Origin: Crocodylus rhombifer
Taxonomy: Eukaryota; Chordata; Crocodylia; Crocodylidae
Reading direction: 5' to 3'
NCBI GenBank assembly: GCA_038503035.1
Contig: JAVSML010024016.1
Coordinates: forward strand, 1,348,558 to 1,412,557
Length of the DNA stretch: 64,000 nucleotides
The position numbers and the translations under genes are program-made. This document shows, one piece after another, positions 47,772-59,837 of the stretch. The notes under the pieces are model-generated. The model made no database searches and was not told where the DNA came from. It was given only the letters and a program-made list of their open reading frames with translations. Position 1 is the stretch's first letter. Each line of letters starts with the position of its first letter.

Positions 47772-48500
47772 TAGAATGATATAGTTAGCCTTGTTGGTCT
47801 GAAGTCAAGTAGAAAGCAGATTTGCACCCTAGAGACTAACCAAAGTAGATATAGCATAAGCTTTTGTGGACTGAAGCTCACTTTATCAGACACTGTGAAA
47901 GGAAGTGCACAAAGCAGAGTTTAAGGAGAGGGGAAATTTGAATATAAAACACAGAAGGGAAACTTGGGGGGATGGTAGAGGGAGAAAGGGTAGGGAGAAG
48001 GCTGGGAGAGGCAAGCAAGCAATAAACCCATCAGAACAAAGGAGTCACAAAAGCTAATCCAAGGACAGGAATAAGAATTCACAGTCCCTGTTTAAAGCAT
48101 ACTTAATAAATGCAGTCTGTGGATGACTTTTAGGTTTTTCAGTTTCCCACTCAAAACAGTTTTTAAAGGTTTGCTGTCTAAGGATCGTCACCCTCAGGTC
48201 AGTGATGAAATTATCCAGAGGTTAAAGTATTCTGCCACTGGCCTGCATGTCTTTCTGCAGCTGATGATAGATCAGTGTTCAGCCTTTCATGTAGGGACTG
48301 TCCCTTTTGTCCACGGTAGACAGCAGAGAGGCACTGTGAGCAGGAGATGGTGCATATGACATGAGTAGAATTGCAAGTGAATGAACCTTGGATATTATCA
48401 TCAGTGTTGTTTGGTCTAGCGATGATGTCGTCTGTACTGATGTTGGGGAAGAAAAGATATCCGGGTCCGAGCTCCAAGTTCAGTCTGCTCCATCACTGAG
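47772..48500 (-). mobile_element. Penelope-like retroelement 3' end with GIY-YIG segment
   Basis: On the - strand a frame from 48477 reads GSFTCNSTHVICTISCSQCL, then SAVYRGQKGQSLHERLNT. This has the layout of the GIY-YIG endonuclease of Penelope-like elements (normally IYxIxCxxC, YVGQTGxxLRxRxNxH). The first tyrosine of the YVG motif and the final histidine region are altered. Downstream text GDDRTLRQQTFK is followed by a 3' tail that contains GCATAAGCTTTTGTGGACTG at 47857. The upstream reverse transcriptase is absent, so it is 5' truncated and inactive. Confidence 0.7.
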
Positions 48501-48579
48501 CAAGCTACCTGCTTTGTAGGAATTCTGCAAGTGCATCTAGTAATGTCAAATGCCCTGCCCATTTGTGGAGGCATATAAA

Positions 48580-48616
48580 GATTTTAATTTTATTTATTTA
48601 TTTATTTATTTATTTT
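48580..48616. repeat. (TTTA)n microsatellite
   Basis: About eight tandem TTTA units. Confidence 0.9.
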
Positions 48617-49215
48617 AGAGGGCTGCCAACACTTAAGATGATGCCGTGAGTGTCGCAGCATTAGGGTAGCTTCTCTTGACAACACAAAGTAAAGACAGCT
48701 GCCAAAATTTGTCTGATCTGTTGTCGTTTATGCAGCTGGCCAGTAGAGGCCTCTATCTGACTTGTTGAGGCCTCATTCTGCAAGGTAAATGTTGCTATCT
48801 CTTTTTTCCAGCCAGTGCCAAGGCAGGATTATTTTGGATTTACTTTTTGGGTTGACTGGATCCTAAACGCATGCATTTGTAGTGAGAGCACTTGGGGCTC
48901 TGAACGCACCTTAATTCTGATGGGGAACTTGTGGCTTCAGGTATTGTGTATGTGACATGCCTATAGTAACTCCAGCTGAGAAATACTGAAATAAGCAAAG
49001 GGAACTATAAAAATGTGGTTCCCATTGTACTGTGAAGTGGGATCACGAGAGGGGAGCATATGCATAAATAAACATTGGGAAAGCTAATCTGTTCTTAGCT
49101 CTTCTCTATCAAACAGCAAGACTTGCATGTAATTTGAGAGCGGGTATATCCCATGTTCTTCACCTTCTCTCCTATAGGTAGTTGTCTGTGTGGGGGAAGC
49201 TGAGCACTGGGAATA

Positions 49216-49257
49216 ATGGCTGGAGGATCCCTTGGATGGGATGTAGATAGTGCAAAG
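49216..49257 (+). CDS. Candidate first coding exon of ZDHHC11
   Basis: An ATG with A at -3 and G at +4 opens 14 codons (MAGGSLGWDVDSAK) ending in AAAG before GTAAAA, a reasonable donor in phase 0. That phase fits the acceptor of the exon at 51915. I do not recognise the peptide from other ZDHHC11 proteins, so this is inference from splice signals, start context and position only. Confidence 0.25.
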
Positions 49258-49354
49258 GTAAAAGGTCAGTTAAGGACTCAACGTTACACCACTGCTTCGA
49301 GTGAGGGGAAGAGTTCTCTGGAAAACATGCACCCTTGCCCCGCTTCCACCTACC

Positions 49355-49375
49355 GTGTGTGTGTGTGTGTGTGTG
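49355..49375. repeat. (GT)n microsatellite
   Basis: About ten uninterrupted GT units, followed by GCGCAC. Confidence 0.9.
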
Positions 49376-50989
49376 CGCACTTTTTCTGTTCACATGTTTT
49401 TACCCTGAACCTGCTAAAGATCTAGAAGCAGGAGAATCTTTGTATTACTTAACATTTTAAAAGTCAAAGGGAATTTTGTGTTTGTTTGACTTCCTTCCCC
49501 CATTTCCCCAGCCCAATCAAAAAGCAGAAGTGAGGCCTAAAAAACGTGTAATTTCTGTTGCTTTACATGCGTGTGCTAGTGGGCGGGGGGGGGGGGGGGG
49601 ATGGGGCTTGCTTTCTTAGTTACCTAATGAAGCTGACTTTCAGCAAGGTTTGAAATATGTTGGGTGGGATTACACTTCTGTGAATGCTATGATCTGCTTT
49701 TTCAGCCAGCTCCAGTTACTTAAGGCTCTTCCTTCCACTAGCATTGCGTGGACTGTTTGTTTTTTTGTTTGGTTGGTTGGTTGGTTTTTTAAATCTTTAC
49801 TTTTGTATAGCATCTAGCCCTTTGCTTTAATAAGGCAGGGTCCTTTCCCTTGTTTTCTCTTAGGTTTAGGAGGGATGGTTTAAATTCTAAGGGCCTTAGT
49901 CATTAGGATGCATCTATTGGGGCTGTGCAGCTGTTGTTGAGTAGGTAAGTGGTAACTATGGGGGCCCCAAATTTCTTTAGCTTGGAGAGTGGAGGTGTGT
50001 TTTCTGCCTCCTTCCTTTTTTTTCCCCCTACACCTCTGCTCTTTGCTTAGCTGCTCTGAGTTTTGTCCAGAGTTTGCAGTACTTTAATGGGAGTGGGGGA
50101 AATCTTGGGAGAAACCTTTAACTTTGATCTCCAGCCTGTGTATGTAGGAGAGGTTCTTGCTTGCAAAGCACTCCAGAGTCTGAATGGACTGCTACCACTG
50201 GTAACTCCCTGCAGGAAGGCAGCAGACATTTAAAACTGGCATGTCGTCTTTTTGAGTTTCACTACTATTCACACCTTTATTAAAAACAGCTATGAATTGC
50301 TGTTTATATTAGTCAAGCAGCGGCAGACTGCAGCCTTCGTTAGTTATGGTAAAGCTGGGCTTAACAACTGAGGTTTTAGGGAGAGGTATGTGGTAGCGCC
50401 TCAGTCTCCTCTCCCTTTGCACTTGCAAAGCTTTTAAATGAAAGCTGAACTTCTCTGTTTAAATGCTCTTTTAAGGCCTTAGACTGGATGGTGAAAGCTT
50501 TCTGCTTACTAGTGCTGAGTAGACGCATCAGGTTTTTTCATTCCAGCTTATTCTATAAGTGGTGTTACATTTTAAGTTTTTTGTTTTTTTTTTTGTTTTG
50601 TTTGTTTTTGTTTTGTCCACATACTTCAGAACTTAAACTGATGCTCCTCTAATTTGACCCTTCTATTGAGGGATCAGAAGTATCTAGGTAAGAGAACTGA
50701 AATAGCAAGAGCAGCACCAATTACAGTACTGCGGGCTTTTTTTCCTCCCCAAATGTGCACCTGTTGTATATCTTCCTGTAACAATTGATAGGTGTGTATA
50801 TGTATGCCTCTTATGTTAATACTCCCCCACACCCTGAAGCCTTTAGTATCAGTTATTTTAATTGTGTAAAGTGAATGAAATTGAAATAGTACATTTATAG
50901 TAAGGGTAGATGCAATCTCTTGATCGAGGGCTTGGGTCTAGTGGATGTGCTTCAATATTGTATTTTCAGAAGTGGATGGTGGTATGTGA

Positions 50990-51210
50990 ACTCCCATGGA
51001 AACTCTCTCTTGTAAAATCTGGTAAGATTTGATTCAGTTAAACAATTACGGGCACCTTCTCAAATCAAGCTTCAAAGATTTATCTTTTTGGGGTAAAACA
51101 CTCCCATGGAAACTCTCTCTTGTAAAATCTGGTAAGATTTGATTCAGTTAAACAATTATGGGCACCTTCTCAAATCAAAGCTTCAAAGATTTATCTTTTT
51201 GGGGTAAAAC
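50990..51210. repeat. 110-bp tandem duplication
   Basis: Two adjacent copies begin ACTCCCATGGAAACTCTC (50990-51099 and 51100-51210). They differ by one C/T change and one inserted A. They lie 0.7 kb upstream of the ZDHHC11 exon. Confidence 0.95.
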
Positions 51211-51615
51211 TCTACAAAACAAATGAGCATTAAACAGTCCTTCAGAGAAGCATGAGTATTTATTTTGTTTTGCATAATTTTCTAGAAGACTGGAATAAAA
51301 TGCATTTTTGTTTTTGGCTTTTTTTTCCCATCTTTTAGATTGCAGGCTGCGATTCTGTTTGAATTCGGCTGTGCTATTGATTTGCCTCCAAGGACTCCTT
51401 GAAACAGGCAGGCAGATATCCAGTCCTATTTCTTGTATGACCACTACTTCGGGAAGCTCTTTGTGATTTGGAGGAGTTTTCCTTTTATTAATAGTTCTTT
51501 GCAATGCTTGTGTGCATATGGAAAACATAAGATTAAGGGACATCATCCTGACAGAAAGCATTAGATAGTCAGCAGCATTTCTTATCTGTTGCTCTCTGGC
51601 AGAAACTACAGCCAT
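51175..51615 (-). other. Unexplained 146-codon antisense open frame
   Basis: The - strand frame begins MAVVSAREQQIRNAADYLML and runs to the duplicated block at 51175. It shows no membrane segment, domain or transposon motif I recognise, and includes a lysine-rich stretch (RWEKKAKNKN). It ends inside the 110-bp tandem duplication. It is the longest frame in the window not explained by a transposon or by GC content, but a chance frame is the likelier reading. Confidence 0.2.
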
Positions 51616-51914
51616 GAAGGCACTGAATGTCTGGACTCAGTCTGGCCTTTGGATTCTGTCTCAGTGGTCTGAAGTGGGGATGGCAGGTCTTGGGCAGCTT
51701 CTACTCTTCTGTGTTATTGCCTAGACGTGTGCATCAAAGGTCTTGGTGAGATGGTTGCAGGACTCTGTACAAGCAGATTTATCAGGCACCTTAGTAGACT
51801 TTCTACACACAAACCATGATCCAGACCAATGGTTGCCTACTATTTGGTAACTCTGAAAAGTGGTGGAGGTATTTTTAACAGGTTGTACATAAAGTTCTCT
51901 TTGCTTCCTTGCAG

Positions 51915-52136
51915 ATAAACTGCTATGACAGGAGGTTAAGGAGGACAGGACCTGAACAGCTGAACAGTGGAAATGACCTGGTTTCTCCACCCCTGCATTC
52001 TAGAGTGAATGGCTGGTCTTTACCACTCCACTGCTTCCAGATTGTTGCTTTGCTGCTATATACATACCTGGCTATTGTGGGATTTGGGATCTACATACCT
52101 CTGCTTCCACATGGATGGAAACATGCTGCCTATGCT
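51915..52136 (+). CDS. ZDHHC11: ZDHHC11 coding exon with first membrane segment
   Basis: The acceptor CTTCCTTGCAG precedes 74 codons, phase 0 at both ends. The exon reads [20 protein letters not shown], then [17 protein letters not shown], a hydrophobic helix and [12 protein letters not shown]. The donor is GTATCC, which lacks the usual G at +5. The reading frame runs on past the donor, but the next exon joins precisely here. Confidence 0.9.
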
Positions 52137-55100
52137 GTATCCTTTGGTTTCTCTTCACACGTACTTCACATAGTCTCTTGAGTTAAAATTATATGTGTTT
52201 GCCTTATGCTATAAATAAGGTTTAGTTGACAGCTGATTTTCTGTTTTGCGCTCATCTGCTTTGGGTGGTTTTGTTAGGTCTTTTTCTTTTTTAATAATAC
52301 CTTTACTCCCCAAACGGGCACTTAAAAATAAAATTCTTTACTAACATTCAGTATGAAACAAAGCCTGTTAAATTTACTGGGAATCTTTCCATATACTTCA
52401 GTGGGCTTTGATTTGGGCCCATCAATATCAGCCTTGTTCTAAATTATTCTGCATTTTAGCAATCATTTAGGATCAGACATTCTCTTGTACTTTGAAGGAC
52501 TCTGGTTTATTCATAAATAATTCCAATGATGGATCTCAAATACAGCCTTATCTAAGCCTCAAAGCTTACCTATGATCCACAAAAACCTTGGTGACCTCAT
52601 TATTAATAAGAAAAAAAAAAAAATTACATCAAGGGTTGAGATCCCTAGAGTGGTAGAGCTGGGGTGCACAACTCAACTTATTGAGGGCCATTTGGAAAGT
52701 ATGCTTCGGGGTGGTGGGGAGGTAGCAGCCAGCCATTAGTTAGATGGAAGCCCTAACATTTGCAACTAGGAAATTGGACCACACATACAGGCCCATATTC
52801 TAATTTATGAATTGCCATGTGGCTAGGACATGATATTCAGGATTGAAGAGTTATTTGGCTTTGTTGTTCTCTTCAAATCCTTTTACATATTTGATGCATG
52901 TGAAACAGTTCTGAATAAAGAATAATGGTGAGCCCCTAGTATTGCCTGGTAGGGCTGCATATGTATCCCTGTGGTAGAGACAGTAAAAAGAGTTATTTAC
53001 AGTAGAGGAATAAAGGGCTAATGGAGAGGTAAGAAATGAGCAGTAGACCTGAGGGTTTTTGCAGGGGTTTTGACCTGTGTATAACACTGTTGAAACCTGT
53101 AACTTCACAAACTATTCCAGTACAGCTGTAGTGTCCATGTTCAGTTTGGTTTTGAAATTGAGTATTAGGAAGTTTGAAATGAACCACAAGGATGATTTGA
53201 GGGCAGGAGAAATGGATTGCAGTGAGAAACCTCTAGAGAACTGTCTGACAGTCGAGAACAGCTTGATGACCGTGTGTAAGTACCTTCTTGGGGAGAAAAC
53301 ACTGGATCTTAACGAAGGCTTAGGGTAACACTGGTGTGTAAGCAGCTTAGTGTCTCCGTATACACTGCCTAGGCTTTTGCGCCCTGGAGAGCTCACTCTA
53401 GCTTTGCTTTATCTTTCAAGTGAGGATTACGTTCAGTAAGCTGATGTCTCGCCCAGTGTAATTTTATTGTCTCACAAGACAGATGCTTACTAAATCCAGG
53501 GTAGAAAAAGCATTATAAAACCAATAACTGAAAGTTGATTGCAGACCAAGTGAAACTGGAAATTAGGCACACAATTTTAGTGTGTCCTGTGAGTGTTTAG
53601 GAATAAAAAATGTAGCTGGTCTAGTAAAAGATATCACATCTACCCAAAGAACCTTTTCTGTCTAAAACTAAAACATGTATTTTGATTGAATTGAAAATGT
53701 GCCCATTGAGCCACCCAGCTCTTGAGTCTGTGAAGTGTTTGAATCAACTCTGATTGCTCTGGGAAGCTGGTGGTGGTATTACCTCTGACTGGGTGACATG
53801 CTACAGCAGAGGCAACTGCTTGGTGCTCACTACGATGCAGATGAGGAGAAGTGTTGGCTGTTTTGCACACTGCTTCCCATCAGGAGTATGGGAGTGATAA
53901 TAGGAGCAGCATAGGCGCTTGACTGCCTCTCTTCCTGCACGTCCTAAAGGCTATTGGCAACATGTAGGGGGTGCACGTGCGTATATGTATACCCCTTGCA
54001 AAAAGGCCCTGCCAACACTGTGTGCAGTTGTTGCTTTCCCCCCCTCCCCCCCCGGTGGCATCTGCAGGTGATTGCTGACCAGTGGTCGGTGCTCACCACC
54101 CCCTGCTGCCAACAGCACCATGGCTGCCTGCAAGAGCTCTCCGCTTGCTGCCACCATGCTCCAGCCGCCAACAGTGCTGCTGATGCTTGTGGGAGCTCAC
54201 TGTGCCCCCCAGCCTCCAGGGGCATGCAGCATTCATGCTAAAGGCCTCTACTGCACAACCACACAGGCCCAAATGACAGGAAAAAAAGAAGCTGAGGAAA
54301 AAAGCAGCAGTTACGTTTCCAGGTTAAGCTATCTGGGACACCCAAGTTATCCTGTGCTTGTGGAGTAAGTTCCATCCCCTCATTAAAGCTGCATGCCATT
54401 TGTGCTACAGGGAATGAGATAGAGGAGTCTATTATGATGCTTTTGCATTAAGGGATTCTCAGGAGAGAGAGAGAACTGAAGGGTGGCTTCTGCTTCTTTG
54501 TGCCCAGGGTGCTAATTATAGCTCTTGACCTTTTTTGAATATTGTATGAGAGCCTTGTGGTGACAAAAAATGAATGCCACTGATGTACTGCAAAAGAATA
54601 TGGGACTCAAACCTATTCAAATGATGACTGTCTACACCTCTCCTTGACTAAAGGATGCTCTAAACTTTGTAGGATCAAAACGTGACTGCAGTAACAGTTC
54701 ATACAAGTGACTGCAGTAACAGCTCATACAAGCACAATGAATTTACAAAGTGTTTGGATATTACAGTGAGCTTCTTAAGGGTGATGTGAAACACCTTTGG
54801 ATCTGATTTGTTTTACAGAGTGCTTTCTTCTCAGTAAATAATGAATCGATACCTTGAGTTCTCTAAAAGTTCTACCATCCTGTGGGCTTGTTAAACTACT
54901 TCCAAATGGGGCAAGGGAGAACTTTAACAGTGTAAAGGAAAGCATCAAAAGGCCAGTAATTCATTCACTATTTATGTATTAAATGTAGATTGTTACTCGG
55001 GACTGATCTAGTGCCAATACAGTATTCTCATAACAGTATGAGGATTCCAGCTGAGTTACAGTGAGAAGATACCAATATAATTGTGACTTTACATGTCTTG

Positions 55101-56577
55101 TGTGTGGAAAACAATTTCATATCAGAATTTCTTCTGGGGAACAAAATCAAATTTACGCTGGAAAAACATTATAATGCTCTTGCAACAAATATATATATTT
55201 GTAGTTCTGCTTAATTGGAATCCTTGTTAAGTCCAGTTTGTATTCCATATTCACATGTATGAAAAGGACAGCTGGCCAGAAATCATTCTGGCTGCTAAAC
55301 TTATTGGTCTAGTCATTCCTACAGGAGAGGGCACTTGAAGATAAACTCACTGAGTCAGGTATGTGTGTGTGTTGGTTTGTTTATTTTCCTTGCTAACAAA
55401 TATATATTTCTATAGATTAAAGTAATTTTTTTCCCCCTAAAGGCTTGCTTAGGGGGAAGAGAAGGCTAATGCCATGCGATTTAAGTTGGTGGTTAGTTGC
55501 TTCTTGAGTTGGGGTTGTGTGTTCATGTAGCGTGGTTTGTTTTGTTTTATTCGCTTAATGAAGGAGTTCCCACCCTCATACCTGTAATAAGAAACCTGTG
55601 TTTCTCAATTTCCTTCTCCTCTGCTCTTCCTTTTTTTAAAAAATAGATTGACATGCTTTTAAAAAAAATGGAATAAACAGACCTCTTCTTCCCCCTCCCT
55701 CTCCTCCTCTTATCTTGATTTGATTAGAGCAAATTACTTTGTTTGGCTATCTTCCTTCTCTACAAAGTGAGGCATTACCTTGGTAACACCAGGACAGGGA
55801 AAGAGTTACTGTGACCCATTGACATGAGCAGATACATGCAGAGCCATTTTCTTAGTATGTGGTGTTTTCCTGGAAAAGTTGTCCTCTTCAAGTGCATGGT
55901 TCATGCCTACCAACTAAAGATAACCTAGTTGCTATAGTGCTTTGAGGGGAGAAGTTACAACAATAGCATAATAAATGGGGAGAGGAAGGGGATAACAAGG
56001 GCATGTGCTAGGGCACACCCCTTGTCAGGTATATGGAGGATGCAGAAATAGCTACAGTTGTGCTGCTGGCACAGTCACTTCTGCACCACCAACAGCCTAG
56101 CCCCTGCTGCCACCCAGGGGATTTGGATGTCCCATTATACCTGTGGGTTTCACAATATACACATTGACAAGGAATCTGTTAATGCATTTTGTTTTGGTGT
56201 TTGACTTCTTTTAAATCCAGCTGCATACTTTATTTCAAATCAAAATGACAGCAGGTCTAGAGAACAAACTAATTAGGTCATACTAATGCAATGCGATAAA
56301 TGCTGGCACATATCGTGTTGGAGTTTTTTGCTCCTTGGCACTGTGTTTACATGTGCCCTGGGACTGCAGCACATTGAGCTACATCCTCCATCTCACTCCC
56401 TGTAACACAAAGAGTATGCAGCCTGGGGCTGCTCTGACCTGTTTCAGCATGCTGCAGAGGAGCTGGATGGGGCACGAGGGTACTCCAGTGCATGGCTAGC
56501 TAGAAGGCAGCCCCCACACTGAATCAACCTTGTACCGCATCCAGCCGCATCAGATTCTACACATGCAGTGCTGCCGA

Positions 56578-56614
<37 letters not shown>

Positions 56615-57115
56615 CTATCCTGTTGCGGAGTTAATTGGTTTATTCCTACCTAATAGCATTGCACATGTAGACGTGAGACACTTACTGTGGAGCAAATTGG
56701 TCTACTCCACAGTAAATGTCTTGTGTAGATGCGTCTACAGTATATTTACAGAATAAGATTACATTAAAACTTATCTACAGAGTGATAGAACCTACGCCAG
56801 CACAATGATTGAAGATAAGGTTGCTATGCATCTTGGAGGTTTTGCTAAATAAATCCAAGGCCTCTAACCGTTCTTTTAGACTTGAGGGAGGACTTTGGCA
56901 GGAAATGCTCTTATGGCCCATATGTCTCTACTAATAAAAACTTGTAAATACGACATTTGAAACTGTCCCGGTTTTATGGAAAAAAAACTGGAGACTGGCT
57001 TATTAAACTTTTCATTTTAACTCAATTTGGTAGGCAATTATAATCGTTCTGAAATAAGTATGAAATGAAAAGAACCACTAGGTTTTGGGGGTTTTTTTTT
57101 TGTTTTTTTTGTTTG

Positions 57116-57146
<31 letters not shown>

Positions 57147-59782
57147 AAGGGTCACCAAGTTACTGTGTTTGCTGATGTAGTCAGGGAAACACAGTTTGAG
57201 GTAAAGATACCAGCCTTCTAATGAACTGTCAACAATGGTGCCAAATTTTGGGAAATGTTGGAGGATAAATTGGACACTTGTTACTGATTTACAGTGAAGT
57301 AAGGAAGTTTCAAAATGCAAGTTGGTTTTATAGTCGTGTGGAACAAAATGACAGATCAAATGAAAGGGACGAAGTTGCCAGACAACCCCTTTGAAATTGG
57401 CATAAAAAGTCTAAATGTTTGTGATATAAATCAGTGTCAATCCATTGATTTTTTTTTTTTTTATAAATGTATCTGCAATGACTTAGCCAATCTGAGAAGC
57501 TGGACTTTATTTGTACAGTGGGAAACATTGTTGAGATTAAGTCTGATAAATATGAATTTTGCTCTGTTAGGTTAGTTTTTCATTGGATTTTTCTCCTAAT
57601 TTTATTTGGGGTAATCCATACAATATAGGCTATGAATTAGTCATTTAGATGGTCACAATTTCTAATTTTGATACTGTATGCACTGTTCTGAGAACAATTT
57701 TGCATTCAGCGAGTAAGATAGCAAAGAAACCTGTATTCAAACATAAAATGCAAGGAAAAATATGTACCACCATAAATATATACCAGCATTCTGCAGAGAA
57801 TGTTTTTCCTTGCTGTGGGTATGTGTGTATATCTATGTATAGAGTACAAATATGTATATTGTATATGCTGGTGTATATTTTTTTTCTTCTACTTTATATG
57901 GTGTGTATTTGTGTGTGTATTATATGTAAGAAATAAACACACTTTGAATTTCTTTATATGAATGTATAAGATTGACACAATTGTATGAATTCATTTTAAG
58001 AATAGAATATTAAGATGGTAGCAATGTTGATCTAAGACACAAGAAGACATACAAAAACCTAGAACTCTTGGTTCCAAAATGATACCTTTTTATTAGACCG
58101 GTATCATTTTGGAACCAAGAGTTCTAGGTTTTTGCATGGCATATTATACACACTTTAAAGCTTATGTTTTCTTTTAGTTAACTTGCAATATACAGAGCTG
58201 TGTACATATTGGTGGGACTTTTGTAATAATGATAACTTTGTATCAAGGCCACCTACAGATTATTAACACACTTGGTACAATCTTCAGATTAGTAAAAGGC
58301 AGAACATTTATGCAAAGATTTCCTGCAACCACCTCCGACTACTTTCTGCTAATGTATAAGAAACTGTGTTTGGGAATTGATCTAGAGTTTGGACTTGGTT
58401 GTAGTTGGTTTCATGTATTTAATTTATTTTTAAATACAAAACAGCCCATTATGGTTATTTCCTGCTCTGTGTCTTCACCAGTTTTAGTTTGTACTCTGTA
58501 AGAATAATGTGATATTGCCACTTAGCTGCAGAAGTGGGCCGTTGTATGGAGAGCTTCATTCAGGTGGAGCTTGCCTATGGTAGGGTCGAATGGATGGGAG
58601 GGACTGCTCAAGTGGAAAAGCAGCAGCTGATGTTACATGGAGAACTCTTGTTTCTGGCCTATTCCCACAGACACCCTTTATGCTGGAGGATGTAGTGTGG
58701 TAAGGCTCCCATCATCAACAGAATTATGTTTTGGCAGGAAAAACTATGCAAATAACTACTCCTGCAACATTTTCAATGTGAAAAAGCAAGATGCTATCCT
58801 ACCTTGTATAATCTTGATTCCGGTGTTATTTTTAAGGATAAAATTAAGATGCATGTGAGCAACCTTTAATGCACCTAAACATACTAGTGCAAATTAAGTT
58901 TTATATGGGGGCACTGAAAACGCCCCAGGGAGTCCCTCTCTTAAGCAATGTGCTGTGCAGATCCATCAGCATATTCCTTTCCTTCCTGCCCCCTCCCCCC
59001 CACCTCCTGAGTGAAAAATCTGATCAGGTTGCCCATCCAAAAGCTTTTCACTTTTTTCAGTTTGAGGCAAGGCAAAGGAGAAAAACTTCTGCTGGCTTAA
59101 CTGACTAAACCTTATGTATGCTGTTTTCAAAATAATTCATGGAAGCCCATGGTTACTATTGCATTTTGTGTTCCTCAAGGGTGAGAGACTGACTTCAATC
59201 TTAGAAAAAAGTTTTAACCCAAATTTGGTGCTCTGCTCCATAACCTATGTTATATCAAATAAAAAATATTCAGGGGTATGAGGGCCAAGATTTTTTTTTT
59301 ATGCGCATGTATTGCTGCGACTCCTACTTTCTGTGCTCAGAGGTTAAGTATACAGCAAACTTGTGAAGAAGCAAAGTTGTATAATACCCTTCTGCTTCTT
59401 TGTGCTTCATTTCCTCTTGAAAGGTATCTTTCACTCATCAGCTCCTGTCCTGTTTGTGGTGGAGGAGAATTCTGCTTTAAAATATGTAGGAAGTTGCTGC
59501 ATTTGGGTGCACAATGAAATTTCCTGTGCTGGTCAGGATAACACACCTTCCTATTGTCCTTTGTCTGTTGTGTCTATGGGTGCTGGTTCTCTTCAAAATA
59601 TTGGTAATTGCTGCCACGGTAACCAAACAAAAACATGGCATGGCTGCTATTGTCAGTGTTGCATATGTGAACTCTGTTCAGTCAGTAAACTGCTGCAGCT
59701 TTTAATTGGGACAAAAGTCTTATGGCTTAAGCCAAATGATCCATTTTCAATACGCTGCTCAAAAATAAGGTCGTCTCCATTA

Positions 59783-59837
<55 letters not shown>

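Larger units (their letters stand above)
48620..50985. other. Intergenic or 5' intron of ZDHHC11, mostly unassigned
   Basis: The only coding-like signal I can propose is the small exon at 49216-49257. A (GT)n run lies at 49355-49375 and 16 consecutive G at 49585-49600. No CpG-island promoter is obvious. Confidence 0.4.
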
